NCBI RefSeq assembly: GCF_003086775.1
Contig: NZ_CP026001.1
Coordinates: 1 to 64,000, forward strand
Length of the DNA: 64,000 nt
Source of the DNA: Stenotrophomonas sp. ZAC14D1_NAIMI4_1
Lineage (GTDB): Bacteria; Pseudomonadota; Gammaproteobacteria; Xanthomonadales; Xanthomonadaceae
Direction of reading: 5' to 3'
Position 1 is the first letter of the stretch. The number at the start of each line of letters is the position of its first letter. The translations under genes and the position numbers were made by a program. This document shows positions 49,301-57,030 of the stretch, piece after piece. The notes beneath the pieces are model-generated. The model was not told where the DNA came from. It ran no database searches and was given only the letters and a program-made list of their open reading frames with translations.

Positions 49301-50140
49301 AGCCTGATGGCCTGGCAGGCCAGCGGTGATACGAAGTACATCGACGCGCTGCACGCCGACGGCCTGCAGGCCAAGGTGCAGCGCGCCTACATGAACACCG
49401 AGGGCCACTGGTGGTCCGACCGGGTGGAAGCGCCCAGCGAGTTCCTGCAGCGCGCGCGCCTGGGTGGCATCGCGCTGAAGCGCAACCAGAGCTGGCCCGG
49501 CCACACGGTCAGCTGGCGCTTCGACCGCGACGGCGCCGCCGAACAGGTGGCCCTGCTGGTGCACGCGCCGTCACGCGAACGCTTCACCGTGACCAGCCAC
49601 AACCTGGGCACGCGCACCATCGCCGCCGACATGACCGGCTGGAACGTGGCCAGCGGCACCTGGCGCGTGCGCAGCGGCGTGGACGCCGATGGCGATGGGC
49701 GCATCGACGGCACCGCCACCGAACGCAGCGTGCAGCTGGAGACCAGTGTCTCGGTGCCGATGCAGTTCCGCCCCGGTCGCACCGAGGTGTTCGAGTTCGA
49801 GCGGATCACCGCCGGTACGCCGGTGGAAATGCGCGCGGACCTGGGCATCGGTCGCGGCGATGTGCGCGTGGACGGGCGCCAGGTACACGTGACCGTGCAC
49901 AGCCTGGGCCATGCCGGCAGCGGCGTGGGCGTGGCCGTGCTGGAGGACGCACGTGGCCGCGAGATCGCGCGCACCGAGGTGCCGGCGATGGCCGCACCGG
50001 CCGACCTGCAGCCGAAGACGGTGGTGGTGTCGCTGCCGTTGCCCGCCGGTGACCGCAGCGGCCTGCGCGTGCGCGTGGCGCTGGCCGATGGCGGCGAGGA
50101 AGTGACCCGGTTGAACAACGTGGCCGACGTGCCGCGTTGA
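46313..50140 (+). CDS. Large exported LamG-domain protein, probable polysaccharide-active enzyme
   Basis: A 1275-residue product. A signal peptide ends in LPALAAPS (about residue 35). Next comes a LamG/concanavalin-like beta-sandwich (about 40-245), then a beta-rich section (about 290-430). A long central region follows (about 500-1050), rich in Trp, Asp and Tyr, with motifs such as WWIDQRQVAYGDFGGGISDD and TIETDELHSYEEGINTN that look like a catalytic (alpha/alpha) barrel or toroid. The C-terminal part (about 1050-1275) is beta-sandwich-like. GGAAGG precedes the ATG. I do not recognise an established lyase or glycosidase family. Its position behind two receptors suggests it acts on pectic oligosaccharides. 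Confidence 0.75.
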   Translation: MHRTASAPTLLCRPRRRLLVAALSLATALPALAAPSPTLLFHVDANQGLTAVTAQGEAVPNFRDKAAVVDDGARGKAIQWEDDGVLAWDAPGNIQAQRGTLAFDWRPRYAVGEAPFVIFRVGYADHSSWDMAWLRIDWNGHGFDAFVTDANLARSRVSFRMDTPPRPEQWLHLAFAWDEDQGVRLFVDGREVARAQATGDYDAALDQLGLAGRVMAPYQVQSRYNFLRGSDFQHIRVYDRMLDGPAVQALAGGKAPASAVAAATDERAWRHRFGWEGAAPPALASAGTRIRKIEFADTRDLKAWMWKATDGIAETTWPGVYNRSRLPGRNDYFQLPDWNTYVESGQHLDLTLPAGETVNRMEIRGAAFGTLAHGPDAAHATQVLATRPRGVVRSVQDIPAQQGGVLRFSNVEQETPIQEIWAYNVSEGAEPEGTVKQAYVIDSQALPDYTNLEALRHYIDGRYPVAERSTVMALPKGAGSRRRSPDTLPAQPRPIVHVLIPSGVGDAPANQPLIRSWAYSWENMHDGLDGVAIDIPALDLPATHEGLIPLNIRIKDPIWPARDMIDVSVSVQPGQARTLWLDLRDRILTPDSLWLSIASAAPGFDAAALDGAQIRLVFKPRADALKEHVADRFNQVRDNWGFLVEEHTTSKRQRLYARVYADLSDLLRVDPDHELGRLYWNYISYNSQGRPPYTAPAVPKGVPAWAFNQVQDLAQVRQFVDWWIDQRQVAYGDFGGGISDDSDLTQQWPGLALMGVQPDRLNASLTALSDAVYRNGMFSNGLSTIETDELHSYEEGINTNSAMLYLNWGDPLTLERLMETVKAFDERIILRNPQGNLLFSSNWFGGNKVYREPNWQWQKPYSFPVLHPAFLLGQYNADATGRKLVIGLADGYLAHAGTDGKGRFTLPNEINWATGATRGGELNNGSGGGDTMHTFWAAWRWTGDAKYLQALDYRVARGGPGALANLGENYVDVLGRQQDWYPTLTAEADAGKTGFASLMAWQASGDTKYIDALHADGLQAKVQRAYMNTEGHWWSDRVEAPSEFLQRARLGGIALKRNQSWPGHTVSWRFDRDGAAEQVALLVHAPSRERFTVTSHNLGTRTIAADMTGWNVASGTWRVRSGVDADGDGRIDGTATERSVQLETSVSVPMQFRPGRTEVFEFERITAGTPVEMRADLGIGRGDVRVDGRQVHVTVHSLGHAGSGVGVAVLEDARGREIARTEVPAMAAPADLQPKTVVVSLPLPAGDRSGLRVRVALADGGEEVTRLNNVADVPR

Positions 50141-50151
50141 TGGGAGTCGGA

Positions 50152-50226
50152 GCCGCCGGGCATGGCCCGGCGCTACCGTGATTGAGGGCGATGGAGGTCG
50201 GTGGCGCCGGGCCATGCCCGGCGGTA
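50152..50226. repeat. REP palindromes after the LamG gene
   Basis: Two copies of a GCCGGGC-ATG-GCCCGGC palindrome, ending GCTAC and GGTAC, lie in the gap between the LamG gene and the convergent cupin gene. Confidence 0.7.
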
Positions 50227-50231
50227 CGCGG

Positions 50232-50819
50232 TCAGGCCGCGTCGGTCTCCATCATCTTCACCCGGCGCTGGTACCAGCCATCGTCGAGCGGGTCGAACAC
50301 CGCGCTGCGTTCCATCACGCCCTGGTACACATGCACCGACACCGCCACGTCGGTATCGCTGGCGTTGCGCAGCGTGTGGTACTCGTGCGGCGGAATCAGG
50401 CTGCCGGCGCTGCCGCGGTAGCCGTACAGCGCCTCCTGCGCGGCGAAGCGGTGGCGATCGCCCTGCCGTTCCAGCAGCGCATGAGGGGTGACGATCAGTT
50501 CGCCCTGCCAGACGCCTTCCACGCACCACATCGCATCGTGGTCGTGCAGCGGCGTGCCCTGCCCCGGCCCCCAGCACATGGCGATGACGCTGTAGCCCAA
50601 CGTCGGGCTGCGGTGCAGTTCGCGGCGCGCGTAATGGCCGTCCACCGGGCGGCGTACGCAGGCGGGCAGTTCGATGAGCGGATCGATGATGGCCTCGCGC
50701 AGCACCTTCTGCAGCGCGTGGGTGATCAACGGTGGGTCGGCCAGGCAGACCGCGCCGTCGATGGCCGCCAGCAGGCGATCCCGGCCCGTGAACGGCAATG
50801 GTGTGAATGCTGCTCCCAT
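50232..50819 (-). CDS. Cysteine-dioxygenase-like cupin protein
   Basis: A 195-residue cupin related to the cysteine dioxygenase type I family. The metal site is visible as PLHDHDAMWCVEGVWQGEL (HxH followed by a downstream acidic residue), with the second cupin motif around IPPHEYHTLRN contributing the third His. Family members oxidise thiols, but some uncharacterised relatives have other substrates. It is the last gene of a minus-strand run with three exported esterases, 119 bases after the acetylesterase. It has no signal peptide, so it is cytoplasmic. A role in the sugar-acid pathway is possible but unproven. Confidence 0.75.
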   Translation of the reverse strand: MGAAFTPLPFTGRDRLLAAIDGAVCLADPPLITHALQKVLREAIIDPLIELPACVRRPVDGHYARRELHRSPTLGYSVIAMCWGPGQGTPLHDHDAMWCVEGVWQGELIVTPHALLERQGDRHRFAAQEALYGYRGSAGSLIPPHEYHTLRNASDTDVAVSVHVYQGVMERSAVFDPLDDGWYQRRVKMMETDAA

Positions 50820-50938
50820 GCCAGCCAGTCTAGGCGAGCCGGGTTAACAGAATGTTTTCAGCCGTGCGGCCGGCGGCCGGATGGCCAATTACGACAGCAT
50901 TAGACGTAATTGGCCGACGTATCCCGACGTTGGCTGCA

Positions 50939-51796
50939 TCAAGGCAACAGCAGTGCGCGCAACTCCGGCACCTCGCGGGCCAGTTCCGTTGCCACCAGGG
51001 TGGCGAACACCTGCGCGCCCTCGTCGCCCAGATGGGTGTAATCGAAGGCCTGCTTGGCCTGTCCCATCGGCTCCAGTGCCGCGTTCTGCACCGCCGCCGG
51101 CGCGCCGGCCAGGCCGGGGCTGGCGCCCACCGTGGTGCCGCCCAGTGCGCTGGCCACCTGTGCCTGGCTCGCCGGTGCCTGCGCAAGCCGCATCGCCGGC
51201 ACCGGCCCGAGTGCCTGCACCAGGGCGCGGCTGCGCGCATGCAGATCCACCAACGGCACCTGCAGTTCGCGCGCCACCGCACGCACGCTGTCGGCCCAGG
51301 GCGCCAGATCGTCCACCAGCACGCCATCGACGAACTGGCGGCGCGTCAGCGGGGTCAGCAGCACCGGTGTCGCGCCGGCCGCGCGGACCTGCTGCACGTA
51401 GCGGCGCAGGTTGTCGGGGAACTCCTGCTGCAGGTCGGTCGAGCGCCCCGGCTTGCCCGGCTGGTCGTTATGGCCGAACTGGATCAGCACCCAGGTGGCG
51501 GCGTAGCCCGGCGTCCGCATCTCCGCCTCGACCAGGGCCCAGGAGCCCTCGGCGCGGTAGTTGTACGTGCTGCGGCCACCGCGTGCCAGGTTCAGGCAGG
51601 CGGCAAACGAGGTCACGTGGTCGGCGCAGAAGCGCGGGCCCCAGCCGCCCTGCACGGCGGTGGTGGAATCGCCCACCAGCACGATCTTGCTGGCGCGGAT
51701 CGGCGTGGGCGTCGGGCGGTCGCTGATCGACGGGTCGGCGGCGGCGTGCGCCGCGCCGGCCACGGCCAGGGCCAGCAGAACAGGCAGCAGGCGCAT
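50939..51796 (-). CDS. Rhamnogalacturonan acetylesterase-like SGNH hydrolase
   Basis: This exported esterase probably removes acetyl groups from rhamnogalacturonan. The 285-residue protein has a signal peptide (ending in AAHAA, about 19) and the four SGNH blocks: catalytic S44 in LVGDSTTA, Gly in RGGRST, Asn in FGHND, and the Asp/His pair in FDYTHLGDEG. This block set is that of carbohydrate esterase family 12. GAGGAA upstream fixes ATG 51796. It starts one base after the stop of the upstream carboxylesterase (TGAGATG), so they are coupled. Confidence 0.87.
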   Translation of the reverse strand: MRLLPVLLALAVAGAAHAAADPSISDRPTPTPIRASKIVLVGDSTTAVQGGWGPRFCADHVTSFAACLNLARGGRSTYNYRAEGSWALVEAEMRTPGYAATWVLIQFGHNDQPGKPGRSTDLQQEFPDNLRRYVQQVRAAGATPVLLTPLTRRQFVDGVLVDDLAPWADSVRAVARELQVPLVDLHARSRALVQALGPVPAMRLAQAPASQAQVASALGGTTVGASPGLAGAPAAVQNAALEPMGQAKQAFDYTHLGDEGAQVFATLVATELAREVPELRALLLP

Positions 51797-51797
51797 C

Positions 51798-53423
51798 TCA
51801 GGCGGTTCCTCGTTGCAGGAAGGGGACGCGCTGGTAGAGCTCGCGCTCGCCACCGCGCGGGTCATCGGCGCCGCGGCTGCGCACGTCGAACAGCATCGTG
51901 CGCCGCTGCGGCAGGGTGTACGGCGCCCAGTCCGCCAGCCCGGCGTGGTTGGGATTGCCGTGGCGGGCGAAGGCGACCAGTGCATCGCTCATGGTCGCGG
52001 CCAGCGCACGTGCATCCGCGCCGCCGCCGGTGCGCGCCGTGGGCAGGCCGGCGTTGTCGAACACCAGCGGAATGTCGAGGGTGTGGAAGGCACGCAGGCG
52101 CCCTTCCTGCACCGGCGAGGGCCAGTCGAGCTGGTAGGCCCAGGTGGGCGCCGCCGTGGCCGGCTGGCGGGCACGCGCTTCCAGTTCCTCCACTGCGCCA
52201 CGCCAGGAGCGCCCGGCGGTGGTGGCCGCGAAGAACACCTCCGACGCCGTGTAGTGCGGGTACAGGCGGCGGTAGTGCTCGATCACCACCGACGGCAGCA
52301 GATCGACGAACTGCTGCTTCTCCAGCTGCGCCGGCAGTGTGGTCCAGTCCAGCGCGAAGTTGCCCGGGTCGTTGCCGAGGAAGGCACGGGTTTCATCGCG
52401 GGTGTTGCCGATCACCATCGGGATGGCCGCCGACTGCGCCGGTGCCTGCGGCCAGAACGGATGCACCGGCAGCACCACCTCATCCAGCACCGGCCCGAAG
52501 TACAGGGCGCTGTCCTCCACCCGCGAGGGATCACGGGCACGCGTCGCGGCCAGCAGATCGGCCGCGGGCAGGCGCAGCAGCGCGGCCAGATCCGGCGCGC
52601 GTACTGCGTCCATCGCCACCGCCGCACGCTGTGCGGCTGCGCGCGGGCCAGCGGCGGTGACCTGCTGCCCGCTCATCGTCCACGCCCGCTGGAACAGGCC
52701 GCGCGCGGCCGGCATCGCCATCAGCGTGGCGATCTTGGCGCCGCCGCCGGACTGGCCGAACACGGTGATGTTGCCCGGGTCGCCACCGAACGCCGCAGCG
52801 TGCTCGCGCACCCACTGCAGCGCCTGCACCAGATCCAGCTGGCCGACATTGCCGGATGCCGCGTAGCGCGGGTCGCCCAGCGCGCCCAGGTACAGGTAGC
52901 CGAAGGTATTGAGGCGGTGGTTGAGGGTGACCACCACCACGTCGCCACGGCGGCACAGCGCGCTGCCGTCGTACAGCGGATCGCTGCCGGAGCCGTTGTT
53001 GAAGCCGCCGCCGTGGATGTAGACCAGCACCGGCCGCCGCGCGCTCGCATCCAGCGTCGGTGTCCACACGTTGAGGAACAGGCAGTCCTCGCTGCCGGGG
53101 CCTTCACTGCCGCCCTGCGGTGCCGCAGCGCCGAATTCCAGCGCGTCGGCGATGCCGCGCCAGGCGGCCTCGCGGCGCGGCGGCTGGAAGCGGTAGGCGG
53201 CCGTGTCCGCGCCGTAGCGCAGGCCGCGGAACACCAGCACGCCCTGTTCGCGCTGGCCGCGCACGCGCCCGCCGCGCACCCGCGCCAGCACCTGGGTGTC
53301 GTCGCGCGGGCCGGGTGCTGCCAGCGCCGCCGGCAGTGCCGCCACGGTGGCCGTGGCCAAGGCCCAGCGCGCGCTGTCGCGCAGGAAACGGCGGCGCTGC
53401 AGATCGTTCGGCGCGGTGTTCAT
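51798..53423 (-). CDS. Exported type-B carboxylesterase
   Basis: A 541-residue carboxylesterase/lipase family type B protein. The N-terminus has a twin-arginine motif (QRRRFLRDSARWAL) followed by a hydrophobic segment, so Tat export is likely. The catalytic Ser lies in FGQSGGGAKIA, with the oxyanion-hole HGGGFNNGS and downstream acidic residue and His typical of the family. ATG 53423 follows GGGGGAG. The preceding hydrolase gene overlaps it in an ATGA arrangement. By context it may remove ester decorations (acetyl, methyl or feruloyl) from pectin; the exact ester is unknown. Confidence 0.88.
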   Translation of the reverse strand: MNTAPNDLQRRRFLRDSARWALATATVAALPAALAAPGPRDDTQVLARVRGGRVRGQREQGVLVFRGLRYGADTAAYRFQPPRREAAWRGIADALEFGAAAPQGGSEGPGSEDCLFLNVWTPTLDASARRPVLVYIHGGGFNNGSGSDPLYDGSALCRRGDVVVVTLNHRLNTFGYLYLGALGDPRYAASGNVGQLDLVQALQWVREHAAAFGGDPGNITVFGQSGGGAKIATLMAMPAARGLFQRAWTMSGQQVTAAGPRAAAQRAAVAMDAVRAPDLAALLRLPAADLLAATRARDPSRVEDSALYFGPVLDEVVLPVHPFWPQAPAQSAAIPMVIGNTRDETRAFLGNDPGNFALDWTTLPAQLEKQQFVDLLPSVVIEHYRRLYPHYTASEVFFAATTAGRSWRGAVEELEARARQPATAAPTWAYQLDWPSPVQEGRLRAFHTLDIPLVFDNAGLPTARTGGGADARALAATMSDALVAFARHGNPNHAGLADWAPYTLPQRRTMLFDVRSRGADDPRGGERELYQRVPFLQRGTA

Positions 53424-54460
53424 CGGCTCCCCCGGGGTCGGATCCCCTCGCCACCGGAGAGGGGCTCTGACCCCCCATCCGACCCCATGCCCGCAGCCGC
53501 CAACCACGCTTCCGCCAGCATCGGCCACGCCGCCAGGGTGGAGCCCGGCGGCACGCGCATGCCGAATCCATGCCCGCCGTGGGCGAACAGGTGCAGTTCG
53601 TGTTCAACGCCGGCGTCGGCCAGTGCCGCGGCCATCAGCACGCTGTTGCGCACGCTCACCACGCGATCGTCGTTGGCATGCACCAGCAGGGTCGGCGGCA
53701 TGTCTGCACGCACCTGCTGCTGCATCGAGTACTGCGCCGCCAGCGCCGCATCCGGGTGTTCGCCCAGCAGCCGCCCGCGCGAGCCACTGTGCGCATGCGC
53801 GCCCATGTCGATGACCGGATAGACCAGCACCGCCCGCGCCGGCCGTGCGCTCAACCGATCGATCGCATCGCGCGCCGGGTAGACCGGGGCATCGAAGGCG
53901 GTGGCCAGCCGCGCGGCGACGTGGCCGCCGGCGGAAAAACCCATCACCGACACGCTGCCGGCATCCAGCCCACGCTGTGCGGCCTGCCCGCGCACCACGC
54001 GCAGCGCGCGCTGCGCATCGGCCAGCGCGGCCTGGCGGTCACGGCCGGCCTGCGGCAGGCGGTAGCGCAGCACGAACAGGGTGTAGCCGGCGCGGTCCAC
54101 CCACTCCGGCACCAGGGCGCTGTCTTCCTTGTCGATCACCACGCGCTGGTAACCGCCGCCGGGAATGACCAGCAGTGCGCGCCCGTTCGGCCGCGCCGGC
54201 GCATGCACCAGCAGGTAGGGCGCATCGATCTGGTCGACATAGCGGTCCGGCTGCGCCGGATCACGGCTGCGCTCGACCACCCGTGCCGGCCGCGCCGGTC
54301 CCTGCTCACCCGGCACCTGCCCGGCGGGCCACAGCGCGATCCGTTCGCCGGCCAGCTCCTGGCCGGGGCGTTCGTTGTCGCGCGGCGGCGCGGCGGAGGT
54401 GGTCAGCGGCAGGGCCAGCAACAGCCCGCAGAACAACAGCACGACAGGACGCAGACGCAT
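53420..54460 (-). CDS. Exported alpha/beta-hydrolase esterase
   Basis: This 346-residue exported protein has a signal peptide (ending in TTSAAP, about 25). The alpha/beta-hydrolase fold shows an oxyanion region IPGGGYQRVV, nucleophile Ser in MGFSAGGHVAA, Asp in HANDDRVV, and His in HGGHGFGM. The BD-FAE/acetyl-xylan-esterase-like arrangement suggests removal of acetyl groups from plant polysaccharides. I start at ATG 54460; the open frame runs further upstream into a region overlapping the divergent gene. It is the first gene of the minus-strand esterase run, reading away from proposed operator site 4. Confidence 0.85.
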   Translation of the reverse strand: MRLRPVVLLFCGLLLALPLTTSAAPPRDNERPGQELAGERIALWPAGQVPGEQGPARPARVVERSRDPAQPDRYVDQIDAPYLLVHAPARPNGRALLVIPGGGYQRVVIDKEDSALVPEWVDRAGYTLFVLRYRLPQAGRDRQAALADAQRALRVVRGQAAQRGLDAGSVSVMGFSAGGHVAARLATAFDAPVYPARDAIDRLSARPARAVLVYPVIDMGAHAHSGSRGRLLGEHPDAALAAQYSMQQQVRADMPPTLLVHANDDRVVSVRNSVLMAAALADAGVEHELHLFAHGGHGFGMRVPPGSTLAAWPMLAEAWLAAAGMGSDGGSEPLSGGEGIRPRGSR

Positions 54461-54541
54461 GGCAGGCAACGGCTCCGGCAGGACAGGGACAGGGTGCCTG
54501 GTGCATCCGGTGGCAGCACGTGATGCGCTGCGGCTTGCACG

Positions 54542-54557
54542 ATGACACCGGTTTACC
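54542..54557. promoter_or_regulatory. Proposed LacI-type operator, site 4
   Basis: ATGACACCGGTTTACC lies in the 156-base divergent gap between the esterase and hydratase operons. Read on the other strand it has the CCGGTGTCAT core of the other sites and could control both directions. Confidence 0.65.
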
Positions 54558-54616
54558 ATATACACCTCCTGCAGACGCTGTCGATGGGCAGTGCAACAAA
54601 CACAGGGAGACCGTTC

Positions 54617-55444
54617 TTGAGCAACGAACACGGCACACATGGGCAGACGCCGCCGCCGGACGATGCGGCCGCGATCGCCCAGGCCTTCACCACCGCCCGC
54701 CGCGCCGGGCAGTCGCTGGCCGCATTCCCGGGCACCATCCCGGACACCCTGGTAGGTGCCTACCAGGTGCAGGACCTGGCCATCGCCGCCTGGGATGACC
54801 GCGTGGTCGGCTGGAAGGTGGGTTACATCGCCGCCGAGCGCCGCGACGTGTCCGCGGATGACCGCCTGCTGGGCCCCATTTTTTCCCGTCAGCTGAAAAA
54901 TGCTACCGGTGGAACAACGGACATCACGGTGTTCGTCGGCGGCTTTGCCGCGGTCGAAGCGGAGTACGTGCTGGAACTGTTGGAGGACGCTCCGGCCGGA
55001 CAACTGCACTGGTCGCCCGAACAGGCCGAGGCCCTGCCCGCACGCCTGTACATCGGCGTGGAAGTGGCCAGCAGCCCGCTGGCCACCATCAACGAACTCG
55101 GCCCGCGCGTGGTGGTGTCCGACTTCGGCAACAACAACGGCCTGGTGCTGGGGCCGGAGATCGCCGACTGGACCGCACGCGATGAAACCTCGCTGCGCGC
55201 CGAGACGCTGATCGAAGGCGAAGTGGTCGGCACCGGCGGCGCCACGCGCCTGCCCGGTGGCCTGCGTGCTGCGTACGCCTTCGCGCTGTCCCGCTCGGCC
55301 CTGCGTGGCCGGCCGCTGCGCAAGGGCGACCTGATCGCCACCGGCAACGCGACCGGCATCCATGACATCACCGCCGGGCAGACCGCGCTGGTGCGTTTCG
55401 CCGGCTTCGGCGACATTGCCTGCCGGGCCGTGCCAGCGGGATAA
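54617..55444 (+). CDS. 2-keto-4-pentenoate hydratase / fumarylacetoacetate hydrolase family protein
   Basis: A 275-residue member of the FAH superfamily, closest by eye to the hydratase branch (MhpD/HpaH), which adds water to 2-keto-4-enoic acids. Visible conserved parts are GWKVGYIAA, the acidic metal region EAEYVLEL, and GNATGIHDI. I choose TTG 54617 because GGGAGA sits before it; ATG 54584 is an alternative. It leads the operon with the TRAP transporter (40 bases to dctP). In a pectin locus such a hydratase might process unsaturated or keto-deoxy uronic acid derivatives; this is inference. Confidence 0.82.
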   Translation: MSNEHGTHGQTPPPDDAAAIAQAFTTARRAGQSLAAFPGTIPDTLVGAYQVQDLAIAAWDDRVVGWKVGYIAAERRDVSADDRLLGPIFSRQLKNATGGTTDITVFVGGFAAVEAEYVLELLEDAPAGQLHWSPEQAEALPARLYIGVEVASSPLATINELGPRVVVSDFGNNNGLVLGPEIADWTARDETSLRAETLIEGEVVGTGGATRLPGGLRAAYAFALSRSALRGRPLRKGDLIATGNATGIHDITAGQTALVRFAGFGDIACRAVPAG

Positions 55445-55484
55445 CCGCTGGCCTGCTCTGGTGAACACGCGCGGGAGGGCGCAG

Positions 55485-56486
55485 ATGATCACACGACGTA
55501 ACTTCCTGGCCGGTGGCGCTGCTGCCCTGGCCACGCCGATGCTCGCAGCCTGTGGCCGCGGGCCGGGCGCCAGCGTGGACGGCGGCACCCTGCTGACCGC
55601 CACCGATGTGCACGTGGCCGACTACCCCACCGTCACTGCGGTGAAGTGGATCGGCGAAACGCTGGAACGCGAAACCCAGGGCCGGCTGCGCCTGCGGCAG
55701 TACCACTCGGGCCAGCTGGGCCGCGAGTCGGAAGCGATCGACATGGCCCGTTTCGGTGCCATCGACATCACCCGCGTCTACGCCGGTGCGCTGAACAACG
55801 CCTTCCCGCTGACCCAGGCGCTGTGCCTGCCCTACGTGTTCAAGTCGGTCGCGCACCAGCGTGCGGCACTGGACGACGGCGTGGCCGAGGCCGTGCTGCG
55901 CGGCTTCGAGAGCCGCGACCTGGTGGGCCTGGCGATCTACGATTCCGGCGCGCGCTGCTTCTACAACACCAAGCATCCGATCGTTTCGCCGAAGGACCTG
56001 CATGGCCTGAAGCTGCGCGTGGCCTCCTCGGACATCTTCATCCAGCTGATGCGCCTGCTCGGTGCCAACCCCACGCCGATGTCGCTGGGCGATACGTTCT
56101 CGGGCATGGAAACGCACATGATCGACGGTGCCGAGAACAACATGCGCAGCTTCCACTCGAGCCGTCATTTCGAGGCCGCGCATTACTGGTCGCAGAGCGA
56201 TCACTCCTACGCGCCGGACGTGCTGCTGATGTCGCGCGCCAGCTTCGAACGCCTCTCGCCGGATGACCGCCAGCTGCTGCTGCATACCGCGCGTGCTTCG
56301 GTGGGCGTGATGCGCGAGCAGTGGGATGCATCGGAAAGCATTGCGCGCCGCGCGGTGCTCGACTTCGGGGTGAAAGCCAACGAAGTGGACATGCCCGCCT
56401 TCCGCGCCGCCGCCCAGCCGCTGCTGCAGCAGTACCTGCAGCAGCCGGACATCGCCGCGCTGGTCGACCGCATCCGCGCTGCCTGA
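55485..56486 (+). CDS. dctP: TRAP transporter substrate-binding lipoprotein DctP
   Basis: This is the periplasmic receptor of a tripartite ATP-independent transporter. The 333-residue protein begins with a twin-arginine signal (ITRRNFLAGGAAA) that ends in a lipobox (LAAC at about 25). Both features together are seen in Tat-exported lipoproteins. The DctP fold follows, with the conserved Arg region KLRVASSD that binds the substrate carboxylate. GGGAGGG precedes ATG 55485. The ligand is probably a uronic acid or its oligomer, from context. Confidence 0.92.
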   Translation: MITRRNFLAGGAAALATPMLAACGRGPGASVDGGTLLTATDVHVADYPTVTAVKWIGETLERETQGRLRLRQYHSGQLGRESEAIDMARFGAIDITRVYAGALNNAFPLTQALCLPYVFKSVAHQRAALDDGVAEAVLRGFESRDLVGLAIYDSGARCFYNTKHPIVSPKDLHGLKLRVASSDIFIQLMRLLGANPTPMSLGDTFSGMETHMIDGAENNMRSFHSSRHFEAAHYWSQSDHSYAPDVLLMSRASFERLSPDDRQLLLHTARASVGVMREQWDASESIARRAVLDFGVKANEVDMPAFRAAAQPLLQQYLQQPDIAALVDRIRAA

Positions 56487-56496
56487 GGACCCTGCC

Positions 56497-57027
56497 ATGA
56501 CCGAGACCTTGCCGCCCGTTGCCGGGCCTGGACAGCGCCTGCTGGACCGCATCGCCGACATCGCCATCTACTGTGCCGTCGCCGCCCTCCTCGGGCTGGT
56601 GGTGGTGCAGGGCTGGCAGGTGTTCGCCCGCTACGTCATCAACGATTCGCCCAGCTGGACCGAGCCGGTCACGCTGTTGCTGCTGGCCACGGCGATGAGC
56701 CTGGGTGCGGCCTGCGGCGTGCACACCAACCGCCATTTCGGCTTCTTCCTGCTGCACGCCTACATGGGCCCCGGCCTGCGCCGCGCGGTGGATGTGCTGG
56801 TGCAGCTGGTGGTGGCCGTGCTGGGGGGCTTCATCGCCTTCTGGTCGGCCGACCTGCTGCTGGACGGGCTGGACATCAAGACCGCCGGCGCCCAGCTGCC
56901 GCAGAGCATCAACTACCTGCCGTTGGCCGTGGGTGGTGCGCTGATGGTGCTGTTCGCACTCAACCGTGCGTGGAAAGCGCTGCAGGCCCGCGACGCCGGC
57001 AGCGACGACGCTGAAGGAGATCGTTGA
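56497..57027 (+). CDS. dctQ: TRAP transporter small membrane subunit DctQ
   Basis: A 176-residue protein with four membrane segments, typical of the small TRAP subunit that scaffolds the large one. The segment FARYVINDSPSWTEPVTLLL has the conserved WTEE-like element. It begins 10 bases after dctP and ends three bases before dctM, so all three are one transcript. Confidence 0.92.
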   Translation: MTETLPPVAGPGQRLLDRIADIAIYCAVAALLGLVVVQGWQVFARYVINDSPSWTEPVTLLLLATAMSLGAACGVHTNRHFGFFLLHAYMGPGLRRAVDVLVQLVVAVLGGFIAFWSADLLLDGLDIKTAGAQLPQSINYLPLAVGGALMVLFALNRAWKALQARDAGSDDAEGDR

Positions 57028-57030
57028 CCC

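Noticed and set aside
53461..55603. Upstream extension of the alpha/beta-hydrolase frame through the hydratase gene
   Set aside because: It overlaps the well-supported hydratase gene on the opposite strand. The signal peptide at 54460 marks the true start.
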